Below are positions 1 through 10,724 of a DNA stretch of 64,000 nt, piece after piece. The DNA is from Jaminaea rosea (taxonomy: Eukaryota; Basidiomycota; Exobasidiomycetes; Microstromatales). Made by a program: the position numbers and the translations under genes. Numbering within the stretch: position 1 is the first letter of the stretch; every line of letters begins with the position of its first letter. Under the pieces are notes generated by a model. That model did no database searches. It was not told the DNA's origin and worked only from the letters and a program-made list of their open reading frames with translations. Location of the stretch: NCBI RefSeq assembly GCF_003144245.1, contig NW_020289987.1:1-64000 (forward strand), in the 5' to 3' direction.

Positions 1-218
1 CTACGCTCAGCTCTACGCACACACCCTCTTTCCAATCCCTGAGTAGATCCCTCCCAATGGCTCCCAAACACACCAAAAGGGCTACATCGGCCATGGCGAT
101 TCCGTGTTGGCTGAGTTTCGGTAGGACGCAAATCCGGAATGGTGGCAAGGGCGGCATGGTACGCAGCGACAAAGGAGTCGGGGATATCGTTTGAAAGGTG
201 CGAGCCTCGCGCGCGCGG
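1..218 (-). other. Possible partial exon running off the left edge
   Basis: One minus-strand frame is open from 218 to the window edge and includes a protein-like stretch (DSFVAAYHAALATIPDL). A second minus frame is also open across 1-190, with ATGs near 156 and 105, so the frame is not settled. No family was recognised. It could be the first part of a gene continuing to the left or chance open frame in GC-rich DNA. The 219-600 stretch up to the TRK stop codon shows nothing I can assign. Confidence 0.2.
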
Positions 219-600
219 TCACGGTGAGGAATGATCAGCAGAGAAGTGCTGAAAGGGCGCCGAAGGTTACCGGTTCTCCTCGCGCGCACATTATGGTAGT
301 AAATTCGACGGAGAAAGCGTCGCATCTGGTGTGAGGTTGCCCAACAATCACACGCCCAGCAGCCCTGCGCCCGCCGTATCATCTCGAGGGGCCCTGCACT
401 TGATCGATATCCGAATTCTGTCGTCCTGGCATCGCAAACTCAAAGGGCGTGGCACGCATTGCTTGATGCACGCGACGAGTGAAATCGAATGTCATGTCAT
501 TAGATGGATGCGAAGCCGAAAGAAGTGGGAAATTGCAACCATCATCATTGTCATGTATCGCCGGAATCTGAGTCGCGTCGGCCCAGGGGGGGGCGAATGG

Positions 601-3600
601 TCATCTCTCCTTCTTGCTCGCCACCTCCTCCACCTCCTCCTCGGCTTTCTCTTTCCCCTTGCTACTCCCGCTCCCCTCGCTCCCACTCGGCGCGCGCGAT
701 AAGGCGGGTCTCTCCTCCTCTGAGACCGGGGTGCGCCCCCCACTCCCACCACCTCCGCGTTGCGACTCCTGAATTGCGTCGAGCCCAAATGCCGCGCCGG
801 GCGTAGCGCCTGCGATGCCCATGCCGATGCCGCTTGAGGAGGGCGAGAGGGAGCGGGAGAGGCGATGGCTCCCTGCGAAGTGCGAGGCAGGGGTCGGAGC
901 GGCGACAGCGGTGCTGCTGTACGGCGGTGCGGGGGCGAGAGCGGGCGAGCCGGTGGTCGCGGAGTGGTGATTACCATTGGCGCTCCCTCCCGACCCTGAG
1001 CCTGAGCCGCTGCTCTCGGGGGACCCGGCTCCGTCCACCAGGCTGGCGGCCTTGGAGTCGGAGCCCGAGTCCGAGTGGGAATTGCCCTCCTCATCTTCCT
1101 TGTCCATCTTCGCATCACCGTACGTCTTGCCTCCCGTCCCCGCGTCCAGGTCGACGACATTCTCCTCCATGACTCCACCGCGTCCAAAACTGCCCGTCGC
1201 CAAGCGCGAAAAGGTGCGCTCCATCTCCCTCGCGGCCGCCCCATCCATAACGCTCCACGCTTCGTCGACGGCATCCTGGTCCTCGAGCTCCTTGGGCAAC
1301 ATGATACTACGATCGATGGCCACGGGCAACCCTCTGTGCCTCCCCCTCAACATGGTAGCAATGACGACCAGCTTGGCGAGCGTACCGAAGCGCCCAGAGA
1401 GGGAAAAGGCGTCGTACGGCGTTCCCGTGCTCAAGCCGACGGTTCCGTATGCAGAAGTCAGCTCGAAGAGGCAGGAGAAGACGGTGAACCACCCGTTGGA
1501 CTCCGGGTCCTGGATGTTGCCCCGCTCCATGATGCAGACGAGCCATAGTGCGAAGCCGAGCCACCAGATGTCGAAGGCGAGCTGGCGTCGAGCGTGCGCA
1601 GCGAGGTAGGTGCCCCAGCCGCGCGACGAGACCTCGTTGGGGAGCTCTGCCTCCTCTGGGTCGTCCCCCGTGCCCTTCTCCGTGTAGATGCCGAGGGAAC
1701 GCTCCTCGTAGACGTTTGTGCTGCGCACGGAGAGGGCGATGGGGTAGGCGGAGATGTACATCATGACGACGTACAAGAACTGGACGGCAGGGGCGAGCGT
1801 GAGGAGGGAGACGACCTGGAACCCGGCGGCGCGCACTGCAATGGACTGGAAGAGACCGTCGAAGATGCGCTGTGGGACAGGGATGGACTCGATCTCCGGG
1901 TTCCCGATGTCGAGGATCTCAAAGAAGACCCAATCCGTCACATTGAGGACCACGATGACGAAGAGTAGGAACCACGTCTGTCCCGAGGGAAAGAGGTAGA
2001 CAAAGCAGCGACGCGGGTGGTCGAGGATGAAGCGGAGCGTCTCGTATGTGCGAGATGTCTTGGGCGTGAGGCGAGAGTAGAGCCAGATGCAGAAGCGCAG
2101 GAAGACGGGGAAGGCGGTGTTGCCTATGAGGATGAGGATGCCCATTGGGATGAGGAGGAAGTAGGCGTCCGCCATTCCTGTCATGGAGGTGTCAATGAGC
2201 GACATGCCCGTATTGGAGTAGGCCGAGGTGACTTGGAAGAACCAGAACCAGCTGCGAGCGCGGCCAGGAAGAAGAAGTCAAGCATTGGTTAGCCTGCGAA
2301 CGTATGGGCGACCCTGCTCTTCGCGCGCGCGCGACTCACGTGGTATCCGGCTCATAGGCCCCCTGCGACTGGAAGACGCTGCGGTACTTGTTGAACGCCC
2401 CGCTGGCCAAGTACGGCGCGACCAGGACGACCATGAACATCTGAATGCAAAACCAGTACGCCGGCACGATCTTTGCCAGCATATCCAGGGCGCGATACTC
2501 GACCCCACCCAGCTCTTCACGTTGCGCCTCGGTCAAAGAGTGGAACATCGAGTTGCCGTACACATTGACGTCGAAGCTGAGGTAAGGCGCCGACTTGACC
2601 CCGCCATCCGGCCCGACTTGGGTACCGACGCGCGTGAAGCTGTGCGTCGACGCAATAGTAGAGGTACGGGGCATGGTGGTGGAGCGCATGACCCTCTCGC
2701 GTACGCCGGGGAGTACGGCCTTGATCCCGCGTCCTGCAAGATCGATGGGCGTAGGAAATCCACCAAACCCGCGCTCCTTCGCCGAGGTGGTCATGGTGCG
2801 CGTGATGGGAATTCCCCCTGCTCGGCGAGAGGAGACGCCTGTCATTGTCCGCTCGAAGGTGCGTTGGCGCGGGAGGGTGCCCATGCCGGCTGAGGTGGGC
2901 ACCTTGGGGAAGACGCCCGTCGTGTAGCCGCGATCGGGGCCTGGCGCTGGCGTCGACATGGAAGTGGCCGTGCCTGTAGCTGTAGCTGTGCTCGGTCGCG
3001 TAGCCGTGCGTGGCGGTTCGGCGAACTCGACGGTCTGCGAACGGGGCAGCCGGTCCTCGCCCTGCCGCCAGTCGATACCGGCAAAGGCGCTGGGCAGGTG
3101 GAGAGGGGCAGGCTGAGAGCCTCGACGAACATGGAGGCGATCAGAGCCACTAGGGTCTGAGCCGCGACGACGACGCATGCGAATGCTCGGGGGGTCGACG
3201 TCGTGGAAACGTGTGCGAGGTGAGGCTGTTGGGGCGGCGGGTGAAGGAGGGGAGACCATGCTTGTCTGCGAGGGAGATTCGACGAGGACGTGGGCATTGT
3301 CTTCACCGTCTTCTGCCGCTTCTTCTGCGTCGTCTTCGTCTCCACCGATGCGGCTGGTGCGGAAAAGGGCGAGTGGATTGCTGTTGACGTCACTGCCGTT
3401 CCCGCTGCCACCTGAAGCGCTTCGCCGATGGCCACGCATGCTGCCGCTCGAAGGCTGTCGTCGATGGCGGCCAGGAGAGCGAGGGGCTGCCTCGTCTGGA
3501 TCGCGCTGCTCTTGCTCATCGGGGAAAGTGATCCTAACTGCGGGCCCAGACCCTTGCCCCTGCCCATGCCCTTGTTGCTGAGAACCCCTGTCCTCGTCGA

Positions 3601-4638
3601 TGGACCTGCGCTCCGTATTTGTCAAGATCCCACCTGGCCCGCCCGTACCGGTGCTCTGCGGCTCGTCTCCCTGCTGCTGTGCGGCTGGATGTCCCTCGCT
3701 AGGCATCCCCATCGGATTGATCAGCATAGCAGGCTGGTCCACCCTGCGAATCATGTCCGTTCTCAAGGGTCCCTTGTGCTGCTGCTTCTTCTTCTTTGCT
3801 GTCGCTGCGGCACGCAGCTCTGCCTCTGCCTGGCGATCCGTCGATGACGTGCTCGTGCGATCCATCTCCATCTCGTCGTCGCTGCTGTGCCTGCGGGAGA
3901 GGCCGAATGCTTGCTTGAGGCGGATGATCCCCTGCGAGCGAGCGCGAGCAGGAGAGGTTGCAGATTTTCGTAAGTGGGTGAGTGGGGAAACAAGTGGAAT
4001 GACTGCGCTCGCTCACCATCCTTCGCTGCAGATGATGAGCCTCCTCGATATCCTTTGCCCTCTTCCTCGCCGCAGCATTATTACGAATGGCATTATCGAA
4101 GCTCTTGCGGAAGAAGTGGCGGCGCACCCTGCACGATTCCACGAGAGAGACGCAATGTCAGTGGTGAGCGCTCGCTCACTTCCTCCCTTCCTCCTCTCTC
4201 GCGATCGACTCACCAGATCATCGTAACGCTCACGGCGCTGATATTGCCACACAACATCAACATGAACAGAATAGCCTGCTGCCAAGCGGTGACCGTGCTG
4301 ATATTGATCGTCACCAATCCAGTGACGGTCATTGCGCTTACGCAGACGAAGAGACAGTCGATGAAGGGTATATGGTTCTGTCCGTTTGACGCATAGAAGA
4401 TGGCGGCCATGATCAAGGGGGTGAAGACGAAGACGAGGACGTGGATGCGGTAGAAGTTTAGCTCGCGGGAGATCCAGCTTAGGAGCTTACGATAGCGTCT
4501 CCCTGCTGGTTGCAGAAAGGAGGGGACGCGGCGAAGCCCCGCGCCAGCATTGTTGCTGGTGTTGCCGCCATCGTCGTCGTTATTGGTGCCGTCTGAGTGT
4601 TGCTGCCTCCATCGCTGCACCACATCGGGGACCACCAT
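601..4638 (-). CDS. TRK1: High-affinity potassium transporter, TRK family
   Basis: Exons 4638-4214, 4128-4017, 3931-2340 and 2251-601 join in frame to 1,259 residues. The product is a plasma-membrane K+ uptake transporter of the Trk/Ktr/HKT superfamily. Four pore-loop repeats are visible: AMTVTGLVT (TG at residues 106-107), SAYSNTGMSL just after the third intron, VRAAGFQVV and SAYGTVGLSTG. The fungal TRK signature RGRHRGLPVAIDR follows the last repeat. As in yeast Trk1, a long Ser/Thr-rich cytoplasmic segment (roughly residues 180-650, exon 3) separates the first and second pore units. The C-terminal 220 residues are Ser/Gly-rich and probably disordered. Introns are 85, 85 and 88 bp. The ATG at 4638 is the first in frame before the first membrane segment. 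Family assignment is firm; TRK1 versus TRK2 cannot be decided here. Confidence 0.95.
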
Positions 4639-5098
4639 GCCAGGTGGGCCAGTAGTTCAGGTCACAAAACGGCAGTCGAGGGGGCGAGGCGGGGCGAGGT
4701 GAGGCGTGGCGTGGCGAGGCGAGGCGTCTTGCTTGAGTAGTGAAGTCGAGAGGAGCGCAAGGCAAGTAGTGTGATGAAGATGGGCGCAAGCGGGTTGTGA
4801 TGGCAGAGGGCACGGATACAAGTTGTTGTCAAAAGGCGGGCAATGCGTGCCTGTCCTGTCGTCCCTCGATCGAGCGGGCGGCCAAATCTCTCCAACCAAT
4901 TTGAATTCACGTCGTCGTCGTCAAGGCAAAGCCAGGGCGGCAGCGGGAGCGGGACGGCTGACTGACTGCCTCGTTGAGGCTCGAGCGGCCTCCAACCAAG
5001 CCAAGCCAAGCAAAGCAACTCACCGCTTTCCGCCCCGTCCATCCCCGTCCTCGTCTCGTCACCCTTCTACCCCACACTTTCCCCCGACCCACACCAGC

Positions 5099-5453
5099 AT
5101 GCCCTCCACTACCACTTCGTCCGCCCCACCAGACAACTCCACCCCTCGTGACTGGCAACCTCTCATGTCACGTTCTGCCAAGCCCCCTTCCAAATACACG
5201 GACCCCTGCGCGCACGCTGCTGCTGCGAGCATGAAGTGTCTCGAGGACAATGGGTACGATCGCACCAGGTGTACGAGGGCTTTTGAGGAGTAGTGAGTGG
5301 CGCGCGCATCGGGTCCTGGGGACAAGAGAGAGAGAGAGAGACAAGGGAGAAAGACTGACGTCTCTTTGCGCGAGCAGCCGAGAGTGTAAGAAGACGTGGG
5401 TTTTGCAACGACGGGAGGATAGGGCGAGGGGAAGGGAGGGGGCGCACGATTGA
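5099..5453 (+). CDS. COX23: COX23-like twin CX9C mitochondrial protein
   Basis: Exons 5099-5292 and 5378-5453 encode 89 residues. A CHCH fold is visible: DPC-(9 residues)-C, then a CTRAFEEYREC second CX9C pair that is only completed by splicing, followed by KKTW. The YRECKK-x-W ending is typical of Cox23/CHCHD7-type proteins, which are imported into the intermembrane space by Mia40 and help cytochrome c oxidase assembly. The intron (5293-5377) carries a GA microsatellite. The donor falls so that intron retention reads TAG at once. The twin-CX9C class is clear; the COX23 name rests on the second motif and is less certain. Confidence 0.85.
5325..5341. repeat. (GA)n microsatellite in the COX23 intron
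   Basis: A run of GA dinucleotides lies within the intron 5293-5377. Confidence 0.8.
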
Positions 5454-5772
5454 TTGATGTGATTGAGATGGACATGGATCACAGGTACAAGGCGGCTCGC
5501 AGGCTTTTCAATACACCAGCCTCAAGTCAGCGGTACGAGGGGACAGAGGGGGCTGGACTGGCCGGCGAGGCGGGGGAGCCCATTCGCTACCACTGGGTGG
5601 CGAGGTGGCAAGGGGGAAGGGAGGGAGGGGTCAAGAGGTGGGAAGAGCAGCATCACAGCCGGCCGGCTCGCAGCCAGCATCTTTTGGATCATTTGTACAA
5701 TTTTGAGTCGGCAACAGGACAGGATGGGCGACAAGCCAAATGTATAATCAACGGATCCTCAAAGTCATCCGT

Positions 5773-7367
5773 CTACTCGCGTGAGACGCGATCGATCCAC
5801 CCAGCCACATACTCGACATTCCCCGTAGTCAGTCCCGCCATGCTGATCCTCGAATTCCCCGTCATATAAATATGCCCCTCATCCACGATCCTCTTGACCT
5901 GCTCTGGCTTCAGTCCCAGGTAGGAGAACATTCCGATCTGCTTGACGATGTGATCCCACGACCCACTCTGGCCCGGCGGGGGGGTCTTGAGCCTGTTGGT
6001 CAGCAAGTCGTGCAGGGCCGTTCGCATCGAGATGATTCGCCCAGCCATCTCCTTGACGTCTGACTGCCATTGCGACCAGAGGGAGGCGTCGTTGAGGATC
6101 ATGCTGACCACACGCGCACCAAAGGCCGGCGGGTTGGAGATCTCTGAGCGTTGGATCACGGACAGTTGGCTGAGCACGGCATCGTTCTGTTCCTGTGTCG
6201 CCGACACGACGTGAAGGGCCCCAACCCTCTCTCCGTACAGTCCCGCATTCTTTGCGAAGCTCTGGCAGATGACGACGGGGATCGTCTTGCGGCTCACAAA
6301 GTGGCGCACAGAGTAGGCGTCTCCGTCTAGATCTCCTGAAGCGAAGCCCTGGTATGCGCAGTCGAAGAAGGCGAGGTGTCCCTTTGACTCGAAGATGTCT
6401 GCTAGTTGGTGCCATTGCTCGCGTGTCGGGTCTACGCCCGTGGGGTTGTGCGCACAGGCGTGGAGGAGGAATACGGAGCCGTTGGGGGCGGATTGGAGGG
6501 CTTGCGTCAAGCCAGAGTAGTCGAGGCCAACCGTCTTTGCATCGTACTGCCAGGAGGAGAGAGGGGGGGGGAGGGAGGAGGGAGAAGGTGGGTCAGCCTG
6601 GTTCGTCCATGCCGTCATCTACTCGTTACTCTGCGCTCGTCTGCTCACATAAGGGTAATCCACAGGCGTGATCCCCACGCTATTGAAGATGGCCTTGTGA
6701 TTGGCCCACGTCGGGTTGCTAATGTAGATCTGCCTCTTCCCACCTGCCAGCTTCGAGTAGTCGTAGAACTTGCTCAGGAAGACGGCACCCAAGTGGTTGG
6801 CCCCCGTACCACTGATCGTCTGTACCGACGCAACGCGCTTCTCTGCGATGGCAGGCGAGTCGCGGCCGAGGATCAGCTTGGCCGAGGAGGAGGTGAACTC
6901 GGAGAGACCCGTAATCGAGAGGTACTCGTGGTCCACCGACTCGTCTGCGATGAGGGCTGCTTGGGCCTGCGCGCGGGCGGGCAAGAGAGCAAGAGAGAGA
7001 GAGGGTGAAGCATGGGAGCGAGTGGTTAGCAGGGGGAGATTGCAAGCCGCAGCCACCTCGCCATCTCGCACCTTCTTGACCGATGGCAGGACCCACGGCT
7101 TTCCCGCATTGTCCCTGTATGCTCCCACTCCGAGGTTGACCTTCTTGTCATACGAGTCGGCCTTGAAGCGGGCAGTGAGCGCGAAGATGCTACGCGGGCG
7201 CGGGGTTGGGGCCAGGGGAGGGGAGGCGAGCACAGGGGCCAAGGAGTGGTGGGATAGAGATGTCAGCTTCTTGATCGGAAATCTCGTCGGGGCGAGTGAG
7301 TCGGCGGAGACACTCACGGATCAGCCGGAGCCTGAGGGACCGAGGACCAGATGTCTGTTGATGCCAT
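5773..7367 (-). CDS. AAT2: Aspartate aminotransferase, cytosolic type
   Basis: Exons 7367-7318, 7189-7057, 6966-6649 and 6546-5773 give 424 residues. It is a PLP-dependent class I aminotransferase interconverting aspartate/2-oxoglutarate and oxaloacetate/glutamate. Visible landmarks are VNLGVGAYRD near the N terminus, HACAHNPTGVDPT (substrate/PLP site), FFDCAYQGFASG and the PLP lysine in QSFAKNAGLYGERVG. The N terminus (MASTDIWSSVPQ) has no amphipathic Arg-rich presequence, and the C terminus has no SKL-type signal, so a cytosolic location is inferred. Length matches the family. The second intron uses a less common GTGGCT donor. An in-frame (GTTGC)n repeat block lies just upstream of the start. 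Confidence 0.95.
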
Positions 7368-7426
7368 TGTTGCGAAGTGGGCGACGGGAGTTGTTCACGA
7401 ACGAAGGAGTGTGGGGAGGAGGGAAG

Positions 7427-7451
7427 GTTGCGTTGCGTTGCGTTGCGTTGC
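7427..7451. repeat. (GTTGC)5 pentanucleotide repeat
   Basis: Five tandem GTTGC units lie about 60 bp upstream of the aspartate aminotransferase ATG, in its likely 5' leader or core promoter. Confidence 0.9.
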
Positions 7452-7634
7452 GGTTGTGTGAGCAATGAGTCGAGTCGACTTTTGTCTTGACTTTGACAGT
7501 GACTTTGCCGCGACGAGATGCGTCGTCGTTGTGGTCGGGCGCTCGGCTTCTCGTCCCTCGATGCGCCCCTCCCACTCTCAAGTGGACGCCGTGCCCCGCG
7601 CGGCCAAGCCAAGCCCAACAACGCACGACGGGCG

Positions 7635-7658
7635 GCGACGACGACGACGACGACGACG
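7635..7658. repeat. (CGA)n trinucleotide repeat
   Basis: Eight CGA-type triplets in a row in the AAT upstream region. They are also the source of a polyvaline stretch in a spurious minus-strand frame. Confidence 0.85.
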
Positions 7659-7910
7659 GGGTCCCGCATGACCCCCGCCCGCCCCTTTTCCCCGGTAGAG
7701 GCGTTGCTCTCTGTCTCTCTACTTTGACTTGCCTCGACAAGTTGCCGACCTCGAATATGCAGCGAGAGTCTCCTTTGCCTCGTGCGACGTTCGACTATTA
7801 CGTCGAGCGAGTGATGGTCGTGTGGCAATTTCCCCTCGTCCCCTCCTCCTCTCCGCATCCGCCTCTCCCCGCCACCACCCAGACGCAGAGAAGACGGACA
7901 GAAACTCACC

Positions 7911-7967
7911 ATTCATCGGCTTGCCCCCGTCCAGATGCTTGCTCACTTGAGCGACTCGCTGCGCCAT
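7911..7967 (-). other. Orphan first-exon-like segment
   Basis: The minus strand has an ATG in good context (ACCATGGCG) at 7967, followed by MAQRVAQVSKHLDGG and then a canonical GTGAGT donor at 7910. Codon use looks coding. No downstream exon of recognisable family could be joined before the AAT start 540 bp away. The acceptor GTAATAG| near 7781 gives only Arg-rich sequence. It could be a small gene, an alternative 5' exon, or a relic. The QRV-QVS-HL pattern faintly recalls peroxisomal thiolase N termini, but nothing else of a thiolase is present. Confidence 0.25.
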
Positions 7968-8554
7968 GGTTCCTGTATCTTATTCCCGCGTGGGGGTGAC
8001 GAAGCTGGATGTGGCCGTTGCTCAGGCTGAGGCGAGAGTGAAGCAGGCTGAATGCCGCGCTGCGTTGAGGAAATTGGCTCTGGTGGCTGCTGTGGCTGTG
8101 GCTGCTGTTGCTACACAAAGGCCCCACTACAACGTAGAGTAGAGTAGATGAGGAGGCTGGATGAAGATAGTAACGAAACGGATGAATTGTCTTCGTCTGT
8201 CTGTCCGGCTACTATTGCTGGACGTCGTCGAACGTCGCCGGATCTGGACCCTCTCCTCTCCTCTCTCGTCATCGAGGCTGCAATGAGCGTGAAACACCGG
8301 GACAGGGCGGACGGGCGGGAAGGCGGACGGGCGAGTGGGCGGAGCACCAAGTCACGTCAAGACGGAGAGAGAGATGCAGATGCCGGTTGGTCTCTTGCTT
8401 CTCCGTCTGCGCATCTCGACGTGACATGACAGCCAGAGAAGAACAGGGTCCAATCTCCTTCCCTCACTCACACGACAGAGACGACATCTGCGCCCGACCA
8501 GCTGACTCGCTCTATGACCCTCTCGAGCTCAAATACTCATCGTATCGCATTGAC

Positions 8555-10147
8555 TCACGCCCCCCTGCTCGGGCTAGGCTTTCTACTCCCTTGCAACCTC
8601 CTCTCCCTCAACTCCCTCGAAACCAAAAACGCCACATCCAGCCCTTGCTCCGCGTTCAGCCTAGGATCACAGTGTGTCAAATATCTCTCGCGCAGCATCT
8701 CTTCTCCCAACTCCATACTACCCCCCATACATTCCGTCACGCTCTGACCACTCTCGTCCACTTCGCCCGTCAGCTCCAGGTGGGCACCGCTCAGCCGTGA
8801 GCCGAGGGAGGCGTGGATGCGGAACGAGGCGGAGAGTTCTGAGACGATGGATGTGAAGAGGCGAGTCTTGATGTCTGGGTGCGAAGGGGGAGAGATGGTG
8901 TTGCCGTGCATGGGGTCGGATATCCAGATTATTGAGCTGGCGTGGCGAGAGGATTGGACTGCGCGGATTAGGGGAGGGAGGTGCGACTCGATCTATGTGC
9001 GATGTGAGTGAGTGGCGAGGGGGGTCAGAGGGAGAGAGTCAGTCAACGCCATGCCGTGCCATGCCACTTCATGCCGTCGCGCACGCACCTTGCTCGCGCC
9101 GAATCGTCCAATCAACGTCACCCTCCCCGGCGTGACATCCGGATCCACAATCTCCAGCAGCCGTACAAGCTCCTCAGGCTGCATGCTCGGCCCGACTTTG
9201 ATCCCAATAGGGTTCTTGATCCCGCGGAAATACTCGACGTGCGCACCATTCAGGTCGCGCGTCCTGTCCCCGAGCCAGAGCATGTGTGCCGACAAGTTGT
9301 AATAGCCGGCTGTGGGAGCGCGAGAAGAGGAGGAGGATTGGGAGGAGGAAGAGGTGTGCAGACGGGTGAGGCTCTCCTCGTACTCAAGGATGAGGCCCTC
9401 GTGACTCGTGTAGTAGTCGACACTACTCAGCGACGACGACGACCCGCCAGCACTGCTAGGATCGGCGCCAATCGTCCCCATAAAGTCGAGGGAGTCCGTA
9501 ATGCTCTCCACGATCTGCCTGTAGTCCCTCTTGAGAGCCTCGTCACGTACATGGTCGAAGGAGAAGTCGAGCGGTGCGTGCAGGTCGGCAAATCCGCTGC
9601 TGAGCAGGCCATGGATGTGATTGAGCGTGGCCGAGCTGTGGAAGTATGCTTGCAGCAACCGCTCCGGGTCGGGCGTACGATCCGAGGGGCTGAATCCGTT
9701 GACATTATCCCCTCGGAAGGTGAGCACCTCCTTCTTCTCCCCGCTTTCCATCTCTACCATCTCCTTGTCCTTCGAACGAGGCTTCCCATACTGTCCCGCT
9801 ATCCTCCCCACCCTGACCACAGGCATCCTCGCCCCCCACACAATGACTAGGCTCATCATCAGGATCAGCCTCAATTTTGCCGCGATCTTGTCCTCTCGAC
9901 AGTCGGCGAACAGCTCGGCGCAGTCCCCCGCTTGAAGGAGGAAAGCGCGACCGGCTGCGACGGAGGTGAGGTGGGTGGAGAGGGAGTGGATGGAGTGAGG
10001 GGTGACGAGACCGGGAAGGGTGGAGAGTCGGTGCAGCGTGTTGGAGAGATGTGAGGCAGACGGATAGGAGACGGATTGCGCTACGGGGCGGGTGCGCCAG
10101 GATGTGGGCGTCCAGGCGCCGGGCGAGGGGGAGGCGGAAGAGACCAT
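8555..10147 (-). CDS. Class II 3-deoxy-D-arabino-heptulosonate 7-phosphate synthase
   Basis: Exons 10147-9089 and 8992-8555 give 498 residues. It condenses phosphoenolpyruvate with erythrose 4-phosphate, the first step of the shikimate pathway. Class II (plant/bacterial AroA-II) hallmarks run in order: WTPTSWRTRPVAQ, AFLLQAGDCAE, VVRVGRIAGQYGKPRS, FRGDNVNGFS, DYYTSHEGL, SAHMLWLGDRTR, NPIGIKVGPS, WISDPMHGNT, TECMGGS and HCDPRLNAEQ. No mitochondrial or plastid-like presequence is present, so it is probably cytosolic. It is unrelated in sequence to the class I Aro3/Aro4 enzymes of yeast. A short Ser-rich insert (SSAGGSSSSLSS) precedes the DYYTSHEG motif. The intron is 96 bp with a GTGCGT donor. 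Confidence 0.95.
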
Positions 10148-10724
10148 GCTGGGTGATGAATGTGGTGAGGAGGAGGGGCGAAGAAAGAGGGATGGGAAAA
10201 TGGGATTGAAGAGAGGAAATGCGAGTCATGCGGCGGCGGCGGTCGTCTTTGCTCTCAGTCCGCCCTTCCGCGTTTCGACTTCTTCTTCCCGCCTGCTTGC
10301 CGCTTGGCTTGCCCGCACGCAAACACACAACAACTCCCCGGCCAGATGGACGGCGCTTTCGCCGAGCCCACACGCCTGATCAGGCCAAGTCGACTAGAGC
10401 AGGAGTGATCCATCGGTGGCTCAATGGCAGGGCAGTGAGACAATGACGGCCCCATGGACTTGTGTGGCAGCACTCTCGATGCTTTCCTGCCTTTGCGGGC
10501 TATTTTGACCTTCCCTGAGCAGGTGGGGTTTGTACAAGCTCGACAAGCCCACGCGGGGCGCGCCTCACTCATTTCGATGAGGTCATTGCGGAGCTGGCGC
10601 TGGCGAACGGGCCATGCACGCACCGCCCCGTCGAGCCCTGGGAGCGAGATACAACAAGCACCACGCGCTGACCTCTTCCTTCTTCTCTTCTCAACGTCCC
10701 CGTCGTCACGCAGCAAAGACAGGC
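10148..10724. promoter_or_regulatory. Divergent intergenic region, DAHP synthase / IST2
   Basis: 577 bp lie between the two opposed start codons and must hold both promoters. I see no conserved element that I can name. Confidence 0.5.

Larger units (their letters stand above)
7368..8554. other. Intergenic region between AAT and DAHP synthase genes
   Basis: About 1.2 kb separates the AAT start from the DAHP synthase stop. It holds simple repeats at 7427-7451 and 7635-7658 and a start-exon-like segment at 7967-7912 (listed separately). The frames open here are rich in Arg/Pro/Ser and show no recognisable domain. Confidence 0.6.

Noticed and set aside
331-702. Plus-strand frame of 123 codons
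   Set aside because: It starts at a GTG and overlaps the TRK gene C terminus in antisense; no family features.
7190-7912. Minus-strand 240-codon frame
   Set aside because: Arg/Gly/Ser-rich with a polyvaline from a CGA repeat, and it overlaps the real AAT exons in another frame.
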